Notes: generated by a model from the sequence alone, not told the origin. DNA of 64,000 bases from Cloacibacillus porcorum (GCF_001701045.1 NZ_CP016757.1:310001-374000); one strand, 5' to 3'; positions 52,144 to 61,310 are shown, counted from the first letter of the stretch. Numbers and translations are program-made.

Positions 52144-52658
52144 TGGCGATGGATACGCGCCGGATCGTGCTGACGGGGCTGTTCACGGCCTGCGCGCTCG
52201 TCGTTAACGTTGCGGAGGGGATGCTGCCGATGCCGCTGCCAGGCATAAAGCTCGGCGCGGCGAACGTATTCGCGCTGACGGCGCTCGTCCTGCTCGGAAC
52301 GAAAGAGGCCTTTGCCGTGACGCTGCTGCGCGTGGCGCTCGCCTGGCTCGTTACGGGAAACGTCTTTTCGTTTCTATGCAGCCTGGGCGGCGCGCTTCCC
52401 GCCGTCGCGGTGATGGCGTTCATATACGGGAAATTCCGCGCGGATTTCTCTTTGCCGTGGATCAGCGTTGCGGGAGCCTGGGCCTTTAACGCGGGGCAGC
52501 TCGCCGTGGTATCATATATCGTGAAAGACGCGAGGGTGGCACTCTATATGCTGCCGCTCTTCGCCGCCGGCACCGCTGCGGGATGGGCCGTGGGCTGGCT
52601 CGCGGCAACCGTATGCAGGAGACTTGGAGGAGAAAAGAATGAAACTTTCCATCGATAA
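52143..52658 (+). CDS. Gx transporter family membrane protein (Hpre_diP_synt_I)
   Basis: 171 residues from the ATG at 52143 (TGATG overlap with the previous stop; the longer frame from 52074 reads through that gene). Five to six membrane helices, with the family's PMPLPGIKLGAANVFALTALVLLG and GNVFSFLCSLGGALPAVAVM. Old annotations call it heptaprenyl diphosphate synthase component I; the protein is probably a small-molecule importer or a flavin-related transporter. In this operon it accompanies ApbE. Confidence 0.9.
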   Translation: MAMDTRRIVLTGLFTACALVVNVAEGMLPMPLPGIKLGAANVFALTALVLLGTKEAFAVTLLRVALAWLVTGNVFSFLCSLGGALPAVAVMAFIYGKFRADFSLPWISVAGAWAFNAGQLAVVSYIVKDARVALYMLPLFAAGTAAGWAVGWLAATVCRRLGGEKNETFHR

Positions 52659-53343
52659 AGAGATCATTGAGGATTTTCCCGACGCGAAGATCGGCTGGCT
52701 TCGCGCGCGGATAACGAACAGTTCGGGATCGCCCTATGTATCGGAGATGAAGAGGGGACTCGCGGCGAGTCTCAACGATATCGGGATCTCCGCCGACACG
52801 CTGACGCTCCATCCAGACGTGCGCCGCTGGCGCGAGACCTATTCGAAGATGGGAGTCAAGCCGAGCAAATACCGCTGTTCGCTGGAGGCGCTGCTGCGCC
52901 GCATATTTAAGGGCGACATGTGGAGCGTATCGGACGTCGTCGACTGCTATGACTGTGTGTCCGCGCTGAACCTGCTGCCTATGGGGGCGCACGACATGAC
53001 AAAGCTGCGCGGCGATATGGTGCTGCGCTATGTCCGTGAGGGCGAAAAATTCTACCCGCTCGGCGCTGGTGACAGCGTCGTCGAATGCGCGCCGCCGCAG
53101 ATAGTCTACGCCGACGGCGAAAAGGTCTGCTGCTGGCTCTGGAACTACCGCGACACGCGCGACGCCTGCGTCGACGATGCTACGGAGGAGGCGCTCTTCC
53201 TTGTAGACTGCGCCTTTGAGACAGAATGGCGCACCATAGGGGAGGGGCTTGCCGCTTTGGCGAAAGAGCTCGAGGCCATCGGCTGTACGGTGCGCGCGAG
53301 CGGCGTCATCAGCGCCGCCTCGCCCTCGGCGGAGATCGCATAG
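52639..53343 (+). CDS. B3/4-domain protein (PheRS beta-type editing fold)
   Basis: 234 residues from the ATG at 52639 (TTGGAGGAG upstream; overlaps the previous gene by 20 bp). The region YSKMGVKPSKYRCSLEALLRRI and VVDCYDCVSALNLLPMGAHDMTKL is the B3/4 domain, also found in phenylalanyl-tRNA synthetase beta. Stand-alone versions are thought to act in tRNA or amino-acid proofreading, but this is not settled. The link to the flavinylation genes may be only positional. Confidence 0.85.
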   Translation: MKLSIDKEIIEDFPDAKIGWLRARITNSSGSPYVSEMKRGLAASLNDIGISADTLTLHPDVRRWRETYSKMGVKPSKYRCSLEALLRRIFKGDMWSVSDVVDCYDCVSALNLLPMGAHDMTKLRGDMVLRYVREGEKFYPLGAGDSVVECAPPQIVYADGEKVCCWLWNYRDTRDACVDDATEEALFLVDCAFETEWRTIGEGLAALAKELEAIGCTVRASGVISAASPSAEIA

Positions 53344-53682
53344 ATGGCGAACATCGGCTGCTGCGGTGTGGACTGCGACGCCTGTGAGGCGCGCCGAGCC
53401 ACCGCCAGACGGGACAACGCGGCGCTTGCGAAGATCGCCGCCGCGCAGGAGAGCGCCGGACACGGTTCCTTTATCCTGCCCTCGCGCCTGCGCTGTACCG
53501 GCTGCCTTGAGCCGGGCGAAAAGAGCGTCAGCTGCGCCGAGTGCGCCATCCGCGAATGTGCCCTCGCGAGCCATATCCCCCACTGCGGCTTCTGTCCCGA
53601 CTTCCCCTGCGAACTGGGAAGCGCCGTCTGGGAGGCGGTGCCGGAATACAAGCACAATCTCGAAGTGCTGCGGAGCCGGTAA
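53344..53682 (+). CDS. DUF3795 cysteine-rich protein
   Basis: 112 residues with twelve cysteines spread as CCGVDCDAC, RCTGCLEPG, SCAECAIREC and HCGFCPDFPC. This is the pattern of DUF3795, small proteins presumed to bind zinc or an Fe-S cluster. No function is known for the family. Its ATG directly follows the B3/4-gene stop, so it is the last gene of the apbE operon. Confidence 0.85.
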   Translation: MANIGCCGVDCDACEARRATARRDNAALAKIAAAQESAGHGSFILPSRLRCTGCLEPGEKSVSCAECAIRECALASHIPHCGFCPDFPCELGSAVWEAVPEYKHNLEVLRSR

Positions 53683-53807
53683 CGCAATATTTTAGGCGGC
53701 GGGTCTCCTGTCGTCCCGGAGACTGCGGCTCAGGTTTTTAACACAGCATGGAAAAATAAAAATGGTGCCGCTGCGCTGCGAAGACCGGAGCGGGCGGCAA
53801 TTTTTCG

Positions 53808-54503
53808 TCAGCTGGGATTCCCCATGTCGGTGTCCAGCGTATGGCGGAAAACGATCAGCGATTTCTCCACGGCCTCCGCTAGCCCCTCGGTATTGCCGGT
53901 GCAAAATATATCAAGCAGCTTCTCGTGGTTTTCCATCACCGTACTGTCGAGCACCTCGCTGCTCTTGCTGATGTAGGGGCGGCAGAGCTCCATTATCATT
54001 CTGCCCATCTTAATGATAAATTGGTTGCCGGTCGCCTCAAGCATGATGCTGTGGAAGGTCCGGTCGGCCTCTCCCGCCTCCGACTTGTGTGAGAGCTGGA
54101 GCTCGCGGTATTCGTCGAGCGCGCGCCGCGCCGCCGCCTTTTTCTCATCCGTTGCCTTTGCGGCGGCGAGCGACATATAGGCCTGCTCAAACATCAGGCG
54201 GAATTCATAGAGCTCTTCGGCGCTCGACCGCTGGAGCATCATATCGAGGAGCAGCGGACGCAGTATCTGCGGGCCGATGGATTCTTTCAGATAGGTGCCT
54301 TTGCCCTGGGCCGATTCTACTACCCCCAGCACCTGGAGCATTTTGATCGCCTCGCGAATGCTCGATTTTCCCACGCCGTACCGTTCCGACATCTCCCGCT
54401 CGGAGGGGAGCAGTTCTCCCGGTTTAAACTCTCCGTCCCTGATCGAGTTTTGTATGCTGTCCAAAACGAGTTGAGAGAGCGTGTTTTCCCTTCTTAGTTC
54501 CAT
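53808..54503 (-). CDS. FadR-type GntR regulator with FCD domain
   Basis: 231 residues from the ATG at 54503 (AGAGGT upstream; a GTG lies one codon earlier). An N-terminal winged helix (about 8-75; TLSQLVLDSIQNSIRDGEFKPGELLPSEREMSERYGVGKSSIREAIKMLQVLGVV) is followed by a helical FCD ligand domain (about 95-220) containing D..FH and ENHEKLLD, its metal/ligand positions. It is divergent from the ornithine-cyclodeaminase-like gene and probably controls it in response to an acid or amino acid. Confidence 0.93.
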   Translation of the reverse strand: MELRRENTLSQLVLDSIQNSIRDGEFKPGELLPSEREMSERYGVGKSSIREAIKMLQVLGVVESAQGKGTYLKESIGPQILRPLLLDMMLQRSSAEELYEFRLMFEQAYMSLAAAKATDEKKAAARRALDEYRELQLSHKSEAGEADRTFHSIMLEATGNQFIIKMGRMIMELCRPYISKSSEVLDSTVMENHEKLLDIFCTGNTEGLAEAVEKSLIVFRHTLDTDMGNPS

Positions 54504-54607
54504 CACCGATCACCTCTGGATAAAATATACTCAGTCAACTGCGCGCGACATTAATCTGTAGTGAGACCGCCTTTATTATAAATTATCCGTGCCAATGAAG
54601 GTAGCGC

Positions 54608-54659
54608 TTGACAAAAATTGTTGGTTGATGGAGTATAGTTGTTAGCAGATATCTGATAA
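54608..54659 (+). promoter_or_regulatory. Promoter region and near-palindrome before the cyclodeaminase-like gene
   Basis: TTGACA at 54608-54613 with TATAGT at 54634-54639 (20-bp spacing, long) or GAGTAT at 17 bp. TTAGCAGAT-ATCTGATAA (54642-54659) is an 18-bp palindrome with one mismatch per arm, a candidate FadR-type site just before the ribosome site. Confidence 0.45.
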
Positions 54660-54682
54660 GTAAAATAGAGAGGGCGAATTAT

Positions 54683-55663
54683 ATGTTATATTTGAACGCC
54701 AAAGAGATAAGAGAGATCTTCTCGATGAGGGAGGCCATTGAGTCGGACCGCGAGGCCTTTATGATTCAGGCGGAGGGGCTGGCGGAGGTTCCCGTGCGGA
54801 CGAATTTTGACGTCGTAAATGACGGCATAACCTCTTTTATGCCCGCGCTGATAAAAAAGTATCCGCGGGCGGGGATCAAGATCGTCTCGACATACACGGA
54901 AAATTATAAGAGGGGGATGTCCGCCGTTTCGGCGACTGTGCTGCTGGCCGATCCCGAGACGGGTGTCGTCAACGCGATGCTTGACGGTACCGAGCTGACG
55001 CGCATGCGCACCGGCGCCGTCTCCGGGCTTGCCACGGAGCTTTTGTCTAATGAGGATGCCGAGCGCGGCGCGCTCTTCGGAACCGGCGGACAGGCCGCCT
55101 CGCAGCTTGAGGCGGTGCTGACGGCAAGGCCGCTGAAGGAGGTGCGCGTCTTTGACATGACGGCCGAGAGGGTCGCGGACTTTATCAGCCGCATGGAGGA
55201 GTGCGCCTCGAAGTTCGGCACGCGGCTCGTCTCCGCCGGAAGCCCGCAGGAAGCCGTTACGGACGCCGATATTATCACCACGGTGACCACCAGTCCGCAG
55301 CCCGTCTTTGACGGACGCTGTGTGAAGCCGGGGGCGCACATAAACGCCGTCGGCACCTTCCTGCCGCATAAGCGCGAACTTGACGAGTATATTGTGAGGC
55401 GCGCCGACAGGATCTTTATCGATAACCGCGAGGCTGTGATGAGCGAGGCGGGAGAGTTCCTCATCCCTATGTCGGAAGGGCGTTTCTCGGAGGAGATGAT
55501 CGCGGGCGAGCTCGGCGATCTGCTGCTGGGACGCGTCGCGGGCCGCAGCGATAAAAAAGAGATAACGCTGATGAAGACGGTGGGCTTCGCGACGCTCGAT
55601 ATCGTCATCGCGCATAAGGTCTATGAGAAGGCGCTCAAAGCCGGGATAGGTACGGAGCTTTAA
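54683..55663 (+). CDS. Ornithine cyclodeaminase / mu-crystallin family protein
   Basis: 326 residues, usual for the family. KIVSTYTENYKRGMSAVSATVLLADPETGVVNAMLDGTELTRMRTGAVSGLATELLS is the family core. A Rossmann domain follows (ALFGTGGQAASQLEAV, VFDMTAERVADF), then DIITTVTTSPQPVF, GAHINAVGTFLPHKREL and the C-terminal TVGFATLDIVIAHKVYEKA. Family members cyclise ornithine to proline with NAD or reduce imines of 2-oxo acids. Without a check on the ornithine-specific residues the substrate stays open. GAGAGGG precedes the ATG. Confidence 0.92.
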   Translation: MLYLNAKEIREIFSMREAIESDREAFMIQAEGLAEVPVRTNFDVVNDGITSFMPALIKKYPRAGIKIVSTYTENYKRGMSAVSATVLLADPETGVVNAMLDGTELTRMRTGAVSGLATELLSNEDAERGALFGTGGQAASQLEAVLTARPLKEVRVFDMTAERVADFISRMEECASKFGTRLVSAGSPQEAVTDADIITTVTTSPQPVFDGRCVKPGAHINAVGTFLPHKRELDEYIVRRADRIFIDNREAVMSEAGEFLIPMSEGRFSEEMIAGELGDLLLGRVAGRSDKKEITLMKTVGFATLDIVIAHKVYEKALKAGIGTEL

Positions 55664-55691
55664 CGCCGCCGCTTAGGAATGAAATAAAAAT

Positions 55692-55735
55692 TGTCCCGGT
55701 ACCGCATAATATCTGCGGCGCCGGGGCTTTCGTTC
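55692..55735 (+). terminator. Terminator after the cyclodeaminase-like gene
   Basis: CCCGGTACCGC and GCGGCGCCGGG form a stem with a mismatch, followed by GCTTTCGTTCTTT. Confidence 0.6.
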
Positions 55736-55754
55736 TTTGAAAAACAGCGGTCTC

Positions 55755-56801
55755 TTACTTCAGGGATTGCTTAAAGAAGGATTCAAGTTTATCGAAGGGA
55801 ATCAGCTTCACGCGGTCGTAGAGATCAGCGTGTCCGGCCTTCGGGACGATGTAGAGCTCCTTCGGCTCCGCGGCGCGCCGGTAGGCGTCCTCGCTGAATT
55901 CCCGGGAATGGGCCTCCGATCCCGTGATGAAGAGCATCGGGCGCGGCGAGATCGTTTCGATATCCTCGAAGGGATAGAAGTTCATGAACTTGACGTTGCT
56001 GGTTAAAGTCGGGTGCGTAGTGAGCTCCTTTGAGGAACCGGCGGGGGTGAATTCGCCTCTCTCCGTGCGGTAGAAGTCATAGAACTCACGCTCGATGGGG
56101 TTGGACTTTTCGGTGATCTCATGCACCGTGCCGCCGGTGTACCTCATCTCGCCGCCGGTGAATTCCAGCAGACGCTGCCGCGCCGCCTCTTCGAGGATCT
56201 TCTTTCTTTGTTCGACTGTCTGTGAATGGTTTAGGCCGCTGCGGTTCGCCGCTCCCATGTTATACATGCTGACGGTCGATACGGCCCTTATGCGCGGATC
56301 GATCTTAGCGGCGCTGACGGCGAAGCTACCGCTGCCGCAGATACCGATGGCGCCGATCCTCTTCGCGTCCACGAAGGGCCTTGTGCTGAGGAAGTCCACC
56401 GCGGCGCTGAAATCATCGGCGTAGACGTCGGGCAGGACGGCGTTGCGCGGCTCTCCCGCGCTCTCGCCCCAGAAGGAGAGGTCTATCGCCAGTGTGACGA
56501 AGCCGCGCTCCGCCATCTTCTGGGCGTAGAGGTTCGCGCTCTGTTCTTTGACCGCTCCCATCGGGTGGCCGACGACGATCGCGGGATACTTCGCGCCCCG
56601 GCTCATATTCTTGGGGGTGAAGAGGCTGCCCGCGACATCCATCCTGTAGAGGTTCTTAAAGACGACCTTCTCCGCCGTCACCCTGCCGCTCTTGTAGAAG
56701 TTGTCCGCGCCGTCCGACATATCCGCCGCGTGGGCCGTCCCGGCCATGGCCGTCATTGCGAGCGCCGCCGTTATTATCATTATCAATCCGATCATTTTCA
56801 T
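55755..56801 (-). CDS. Secreted alpha/beta hydrolase
   Basis: 348 residues. A signal peptide (about 1-25, ending AHA) is followed by a hydrolase domain. It has the oxyanion region VVGHPMGAVKEQSANLYAQKMAERGFVTLAIDLSFWGESAG, the nucleophile elbow GICGSGS (Cys at the usual nucleophile place), acidic residue near FITGSEAHS, and the final His in KAGHADLYD. Dienelactone-hydrolase-like proteins also use Cys. It is probably a periplasmic or outer-surface esterase/hydrolase of unknown substrate. Confidence 0.88.
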   Translation of the reverse strand: MKMIGLIMIITAALAMTAMAGTAHAADMSDGADNFYKSGRVTAEKVVFKNLYRMDVAGSLFTPKNMSRGAKYPAIVVGHPMGAVKEQSANLYAQKMAERGFVTLAIDLSFWGESAGEPRNAVLPDVYADDFSAAVDFLSTRPFVDAKRIGAIGICGSGSFAVSAAKIDPRIRAVSTVSMYNMGAANRSGLNHSQTVEQRKKILEEAARQRLLEFTGGEMRYTGGTVHEITEKSNPIEREFYDFYRTERGEFTPAGSSKELTTHPTLTSNVKFMNFYPFEDIETISPRPMLFITGSEAHSREFSEDAYRRAAEPKELYIVPKAGHADLYDRVKLIPFDKLESFFKQSLK

Positions 56802-56872
56802 AACTTTTTCTCCTTTCAGGTTTTGGCTTTCAGCCTTTATTGTTTTTTGCTTTGTGCTGCACTTTGATTTTT

Positions 56873-57109
56873 TTACCGCTTCTTGGCGGCTTTAGTCATT
56901 TTGAATGTCAGGAAATCAAGGCAGTCGATCTTCCTCTGGCTCTCGTGCAGGGCAAGAAGCAGCGCGGCCCGGTGTCCCGCAAGGAGCGCCGCCTGTTCCG
57001 CAGCCTTATCCTCCTCGCCCAGCAGCATATATTTTTCGATAGCCTCCGAAGGGCAGCCAGCGTCTCTCAGATTCTGTCTGACAGCCTCTTTTTCTCTTTC
57101 TCTCACCAT
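56873..57109 (-). CDS. Small conserved hypothetical protein (MVREREKEAV... type)
   Basis: 78 residues from the ATG at 57109, with AAGGAGG directly upstream. It is highly charged and almost entirely helical (VREREKEAVRQNLRDAGCPSEAIEKYMLLGEEDKAAEQ...LHESQRKIDCLDFL). I recall similar short proteins in Gram-positive anaerobes, without known function. It resembles a dimerising coiled-coil or regulator of an adjacent system. It is divergent from the LysR gene at 57236. Not an antisense shadow: strong ribosome site and protein-like composition. Confidence 0.7.
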   Translation of the reverse strand: MVREREKEAVRQNLRDAGCPSEAIEKYMLLGEEDKAAEQAALLAGHRAALLLALHESQRKIDCLDFLTFKMTKAAKKR

Positions 57110-57235
57110 TTCACCTCCTTGTCCCAAATTATATGAGGGGGTTATGAATATATCAAATACTTATAATAAATCTATTGCCATACGTGTAAGGCATAGTAAA
57201 ATATATCCATTGCTGGATGAGAGGCAGGTGTGGTG

Positions 57236-58129
57236 ATGGACCTTAGAGTATTGCAGTATTTTCTCGCGATCGCCCGCGAGGGAAATATTACGAAAGCGGC
57301 GGAATCCATGCACGTGACGCAGCCGACGCTCTCGCGCCAGATCAAGGAGCTTGAGACGGACCTTGGAAAGCAGCTGCTGATCCGCGGCAGCCGCAGGATC
57401 ACGCTGACTGACGAGGGTATGCTGCTGAGGAAGCGGGCGGAGGAGATCGTCTCCCTGCTGGAGAAGACGGAGGGCGAGATAAGCGCTTCGGACGAGGTGA
57501 TAAGCGGAGACATCTTCATCGGCTGCGGCGAGACGGAGAAGATGCGTTTTATTGTACGGGCCGCGAAGCTGATGCGCGACGACTATCCCGACGTCAGCTT
57601 CCACCTCTTCAGCGGCAACGAGGGAGATATCGCGGAGCGGCTGGATAAGGGGCTGCTTGATTTCGCCCTCTTCATCGGGATGGCAAATCTGGAGAAGTAT
57701 GATCATTTTAAACTGCCGGATGATGATCTGTGGGGGCTGCTGCTGCGAAAGGACGATCCGCTCGCCGCCCGTGAGAGCATCGCTCCCCGCGACCTTGAGG
57801 GTATTCCCCTTCTCTGCCCGAGGCAGGTACTGCTCAATAACGATATGTCGGGCTGGCTTGGCCGCGATTTCCGGAAGCTGAACATCGCCGCCACCTATAA
57901 CCTCGTCTATAACGTCTCGCTGATGGTTGAGGAGGGGATGGGCGCCGCCCTCTGCATCGATGGCCTTATCAACGTCTTTGGGCGCGGTGGGCTCTGCTTT
58001 CGCCCGCTTGAACCGAAAGTTACGGCTGGCCTTGTCATCGCCTGGAAAAAATATCAGGTATTCTCACGTGCGGCGGAGACGTTCTTAACGCGCCTGCAGA
58101 GCGGGCTTGCCATAGATGAAGATCAATAA
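57236..58129 (+). CDS. LysR-family regulator (next to serine dehydratase)
   Basis: 297 residues from the ATG at 57236. The N-terminal HTH (MDLRVLQYFLAIAREGNITKAAESMHVTQPTLSRQIKELETDLGKQLL) is canonical. The rest is the type 2 periplasmic-binding-like effector domain (FIGCGETEKMRFIVRAAKLM, LLDFALFIGMANLEKY). It is 33 bp upstream of the Fe-S serine dehydratase gene on the same strand, so it may be cotranscribed and regulate it; this is inferred from position. Confidence 0.93.
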   Translation: MDLRVLQYFLAIAREGNITKAAESMHVTQPTLSRQIKELETDLGKQLLIRGSRRITLTDEGMLLRKRAEEIVSLLEKTEGEISASDEVISGDIFIGCGETEKMRFIVRAAKLMRDDYPDVSFHLFSGNEGDIAERLDKGLLDFALFIGMANLEKYDHFKLPDDDLWGLLLRKDDPLAARESIAPRDLEGIPLLCPRQVLLNNDMSGWLGRDFRKLNIAATYNLVYNVSLMVEEGMGAALCIDGLINVFGRGGLCFRPLEPKVTAGLVIAWKKYQVFSRAAETFLTRLQSGLAIDEDQ

Positions 58130-58162
58130 CGGCAAAAATAAAAATCAATAGGAGCTGATACT

Positions 58163-59734
58163 GTGATGGACAGAATGCCTGCAAGTATCTTTAACGACGT
58201 CATCGGGCCCGTAATGCGCGGTCCTTCCAGTTCTCATGTCGCGGGGGCGGCGCGGATCGCCGCCGTTGTGCGGCAGTCCGTCGGCGGCGCGCCGATGCGC
58301 GCCGTCGTCGACTTTGATGTGAACGGCTCGCTCGCCGCCTCGCATGACGGGCACGGCACGGATATGGGCTTTGTCTGCGGCATGCTGGGCAAGGAGATAA
58401 CGGAGCCGGATGTGGATCGTTACGCGCGGCTCGCGGAGGAAGCCGGTGTGGAGATCGAATTCAGGATTCTCGACTATGGCGCGGAACACCCCAACAACTA
58501 CCGCATAGAGGTATGGGGCCGCGGCGGCGAACATCATCTGTGGGAGGGGGTCTCAGTCGGCGGCGGTATGATCGAGATGCGGCGCTATGACGGTTTCGAC
58601 ATTTCGCTCTGCGGCGACTTTTACGAGGTGCTGGTGAAGTTTCCCCACGGCGGCGCGGCGGCGATGAAGTCCTCGCGGGCCGTCGCGGATTCCGCTCCGG
58701 ATTTCGCGCAGGCTCTGGAGGGCGGCGGCGGGTCGCTGCTCTCGCTGAAATATTCAAAGGCCCCGGAGCCGGAGGCGCTGCGCGTTGCCGCCGCCGAACA
58801 CGGGGCGCTGGATTTTGTGCTGATAGCGCCGATGCTGCCGACGCTTTCGCGCGCGAACTGCGCCGTACCCTTCTCGACCGCGGGGGAGATGCTCGCCTAT
58901 AACGAGGGTCGGGGGCTTGCGATGTGGGAGCTGGCGGCGGAGTACGAAGCCGCGCGCGGCGGCACCGCGAAAGAAGATGTGCTGGAAAAGATGCGCGGAC
59001 TGGTCTCGATCATGGAGGGAGCCCTTAAAGAGGGGCTTGCCGGTACGGAGTACGCCGACCGGATACTCGGCCCCCAGGCCTATCTGATCGAAGCGGCGTG
59101 CAAAGAGGGCGCGCTGATCCCCTGCGACATCCTCAACAACGTCATAAAGTCGGTCACGGCGATCATGGAGACGAAAAGCGCGATGGGCGTCGTCGTCGCG
59201 GCGCCGACCGCCGGTTCCTGCGGCTGCCTGCCGGGGACGCTGCTCGGCGCGGGCCTCGCGCTGGGCAAGTCAAGAGAGGAGATCACGCGCGCGATGCTGG
59301 CGGCGGGGCTTGTCGGCATCTTCATCGCGGAGGGCGCGACATTCGCCGCCGAGGTGGGCGGCTGTCAGGTCGAGTGCGGCGCGGGTTCCGGCATGGCGGC
59401 GGCGGGACTTGTGCAGCTCATGGGCGGCAGCGCGGAGCGGTGCGCCGACGCCGCCTCGATGGCGCTGCAGAATATTACCGGCCTCGCCTGCGACCCAGTG
59501 GCGAACCGCGTGGAGGTCCCCTGCCTCGGCAAGAACGTCATGGGCGGCTCGAACGCCGTCGCCTCGGCGAACATGGCGCTCGCCGGCTACGACAAGGTGA
59601 TCCCGCTCGACGAAACCATCGCCGCGATGTACGACGTCGGTCTTAAACTGCCGCTTGAGCTGCGCTGTACCTTCGGCGGTCTCGGCAAAAGCCCCACGGC
59701 GCTGAGATTACTGGAAAAAATGAAAAACAGGTAA
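58163..59734 (+). CDS. sdaA: L-serine ammonia-lyase, Fe-S dependent (fused alpha/beta)
   Basis: 523 residues. An N-terminal beta-type domain (about 5-200; FNDVIGPVMRGPSSSHVAGAARI, DVNGSLAASHDGHGTD) is fused to the catalytic alpha-type domain (about 250-520). The latter has PTAGSCGCLPG, AEGATFAAEVGGCQVECGAGSGMAA and CDPVANRVEVPC, supplying the Cys ligands of the [4Fe-4S] cluster. The enzyme deaminates serine to pyruvate and ammonia, feeding pyruvate to the ferredoxin oxidoreductase encoded at 21000. Start at the GTG at 58163 (AGGAG 8 nt upstream); the ATG at 58166 is an alternative. Confidence 0.94.
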   Translation: MMDRMPASIFNDVIGPVMRGPSSSHVAGAARIAAVVRQSVGGAPMRAVVDFDVNGSLAASHDGHGTDMGFVCGMLGKEITEPDVDRYARLAEEAGVEIEFRILDYGAEHPNNYRIEVWGRGGEHHLWEGVSVGGGMIEMRRYDGFDISLCGDFYEVLVKFPHGGAAAMKSSRAVADSAPDFAQALEGGGGSLLSLKYSKAPEPEALRVAAAEHGALDFVLIAPMLPTLSRANCAVPFSTAGEMLAYNEGRGLAMWELAAEYEAARGGTAKEDVLEKMRGLVSIMEGALKEGLAGTEYADRILGPQAYLIEAACKEGALIPCDILNNVIKSVTAIMETKSAMGVVVAAPTAGSCGCLPGTLLGAGLALGKSREEITRAMLAAGLVGIFIAEGATFAAEVGGCQVECGAGSGMAAAGLVQLMGGSAERCADAASMALQNITGLACDPVANRVEVPCLGKNVMGGSNAVASANMALAGYDKVIPLDETIAAMYDVGLKLPLELRCTFGGLGKSPTALRLLEKMKNR

Positions 59735-59782
59735 TACCCGGCGCGGAGCGGCATAAAACCACCGCGCGGCCTGAACCGCAGC

Positions 59783-59816
59783 ATAAACGCCCTGTCCGTT
59801 TGGACAGGGCGTTTAT
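59783..59816. terminator. Bidirectional terminator
   Basis: ATAAACGCCCTGTCC-GTTT-GGACAGGGCGTTTAT, a perfect 15-bp stem between convergent genes. T runs within the stem base serve both strands. Confidence 0.85.
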
Positions 59817-59846
59817 CCTAAATCTGCGGCTGCCTGTACTCCCAGC

Positions 59847-61070
59847 CTAGCGGTACTCTTTGAAGGCCTCCGCGAGCCTCTTTATTCCCTCTTCCGCCGT
59901 CTGCGGGTCTACCTTCGCGAAGGAGATGCGGAAGGCGCCGCGGCCGTTCTTCGCCTCGTCGATTGTATAGAAGGCGCTTCCCGGGATGATGCCGACCTTC
60001 TTCTTTTCCACCGCGAAGCGCGCGAAGGCGGTCATGTCCTCGATCCCCTGCGCCTCTCCCCAGAGAAAGAAGCCGCCCTTCGGGTAGTTCGTCTTTATTC
60101 CGAGCGGTTTGAGGTGCTTCTCTATCGCCTTTACCATACCGTCGCGGCGCACCCTGTAGGTGTCGCGCAGGAAGCCGACGCGCTCGCCGAAATCAACCGA
60201 ACTCAGGTAATTGTAAAGGCCGAGCTGGAGTATCGCGGGGCGCGTAAGGCCGGCGCTGATGCGGAAGGCGTTGAGGTGCGGTATTATCGCGTCGGGCACC
60301 ACCAGCCAGCCGCAGCGCATTCCGGGGGCGACTAGCTTGGAAAAGCTGTTGCTGTGCAGCACGCGGCGGTCGTCGCCGGCAAGGCTGAGGTATGTCGCGG
60401 GAGCCTCTTCGTCGTAGCTCAGATAATGGTACGGGTCGTCCTCAAATATCGGGATGTCGTACTTGGCGGCGATGGCCAGTATCTCTTTGCGGCGTGCCAG
60501 CGGCGAGGTGCGTCCGCTCGGATTCTGGAAGTTTGGTATCGTATAAAGGAAGCGGACGCTGCGCGACCGCAGGAGCTTTTCAAACTCTTCGGGGATGATG
60601 CCGTCGTCGTCGGCAGGCACGCCTACGCAGTTAGCGCCCTGCTTGCGGAAGGTGAGCAGCGTTTCGGTGAAGGTCGGGGCCTCGACGAGCACGGTGCAGC
60701 CCGGGTCGATGAGCGTCTCCGCGACGAGCTCGATCGCCTCGCCCGCGCCGTTGGTCAGCAGGATATTCCTGCTCGTCACCCAGTCGGGGATCATGCCGTC
60801 GGACCGCATACGCTCCGTTATCCACTCCCGCAGCTCCGTGAGGCCAAAGTCCTCCTTCGCGTAGGCGAGCAGCGAGGGGTCTTCAAAGATCGTGCCGAAG
60901 GCCCTTTTCAGCTCCTCGACGGGATATATGTCCGCCGACGGTTCGCCGGCCGTGAGCGAAATGGCTTTATGCTCGATGCTGAGCTTTATCATGACGCCTA
61001 TCTCCGACGGGTCAAGTCTCTCTTTCGCCATAGTACTGAGTTGGTATTTGAATGAAAAGGGTTCCGCCAT
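59847..61070 (-). CDS. PLP-dependent aminotransferase (class I/II, 2-aminoadipate-type)
   Basis: 407 residues. Substrate and cofactor motifs: ISLTAGEPSADIYPVEELKRAF, NILLTNGAGEAIELVAET, YTIPNFQNPSGRTSP, PIFEDDPYHYLSYDEE and the PLP lysine in SNSFSKLVAPGMRCGWL (about 250). It resembles the catalytic domain of MocR proteins and LysN/AadAT-type transaminases, without any HTH. It probably transaminates aromatic, branched-chain or 2-aminoadipate-type amino acids. The start codon has GAGGAATT upstream. The HMG-CoA-lyase-like gene lies upstream on the same strand. Confidence 0.93.
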   Translation of the reverse strand: MAEPFSFKYQLSTMAKERLDPSEIGVMIKLSIEHKAISLTAGEPSADIYPVEELKRAFGTIFEDPSLLAYAKEDFGLTELREWITERMRSDGMIPDWVTSRNILLTNGAGEAIELVAETLIDPGCTVLVEAPTFTETLLTFRKQGANCVGVPADDDGIIPEEFEKLLRSRSVRFLYTIPNFQNPSGRTSPLARRKEILAIAAKYDIPIFEDDPYHYLSYDEEAPATYLSLAGDDRRVLHSNSFSKLVAPGMRCGWLVVPDAIIPHLNAFRISAGLTRPAILQLGLYNYLSSVDFGERVGFLRDTYRVRRDGMVKAIEKHLKPLGIKTNYPKGGFFLWGEAQGIEDMTAFARFAVEKKKVGIIPGSAFYTIDEAKNGRGAFRISFAKVDPQTAEEGIKRLAEAFKEYR

Positions 61071-61310
61071 CTTAATTCCTCCCGAAGGTCAAATATCTTG
61101 TTGTTATTTTATAATGATAACTCATTTGCCGCGCTTTTTGTAAACACGGCGGGAAATTTGTGAATGTGCGGCGGATGAAAGACGGCGGCGCCTCTCCGGC
61201 TGATTCCCGGGATAAAGTAAAGGGCCGCGCCAGAAGGCGCGGCACCCACAGAGGAGAGTTTTGTGCAGCAAAATCAAGAAAGAGGGAGAGTCTTTCTCTG
61301 TGTATGTCGT

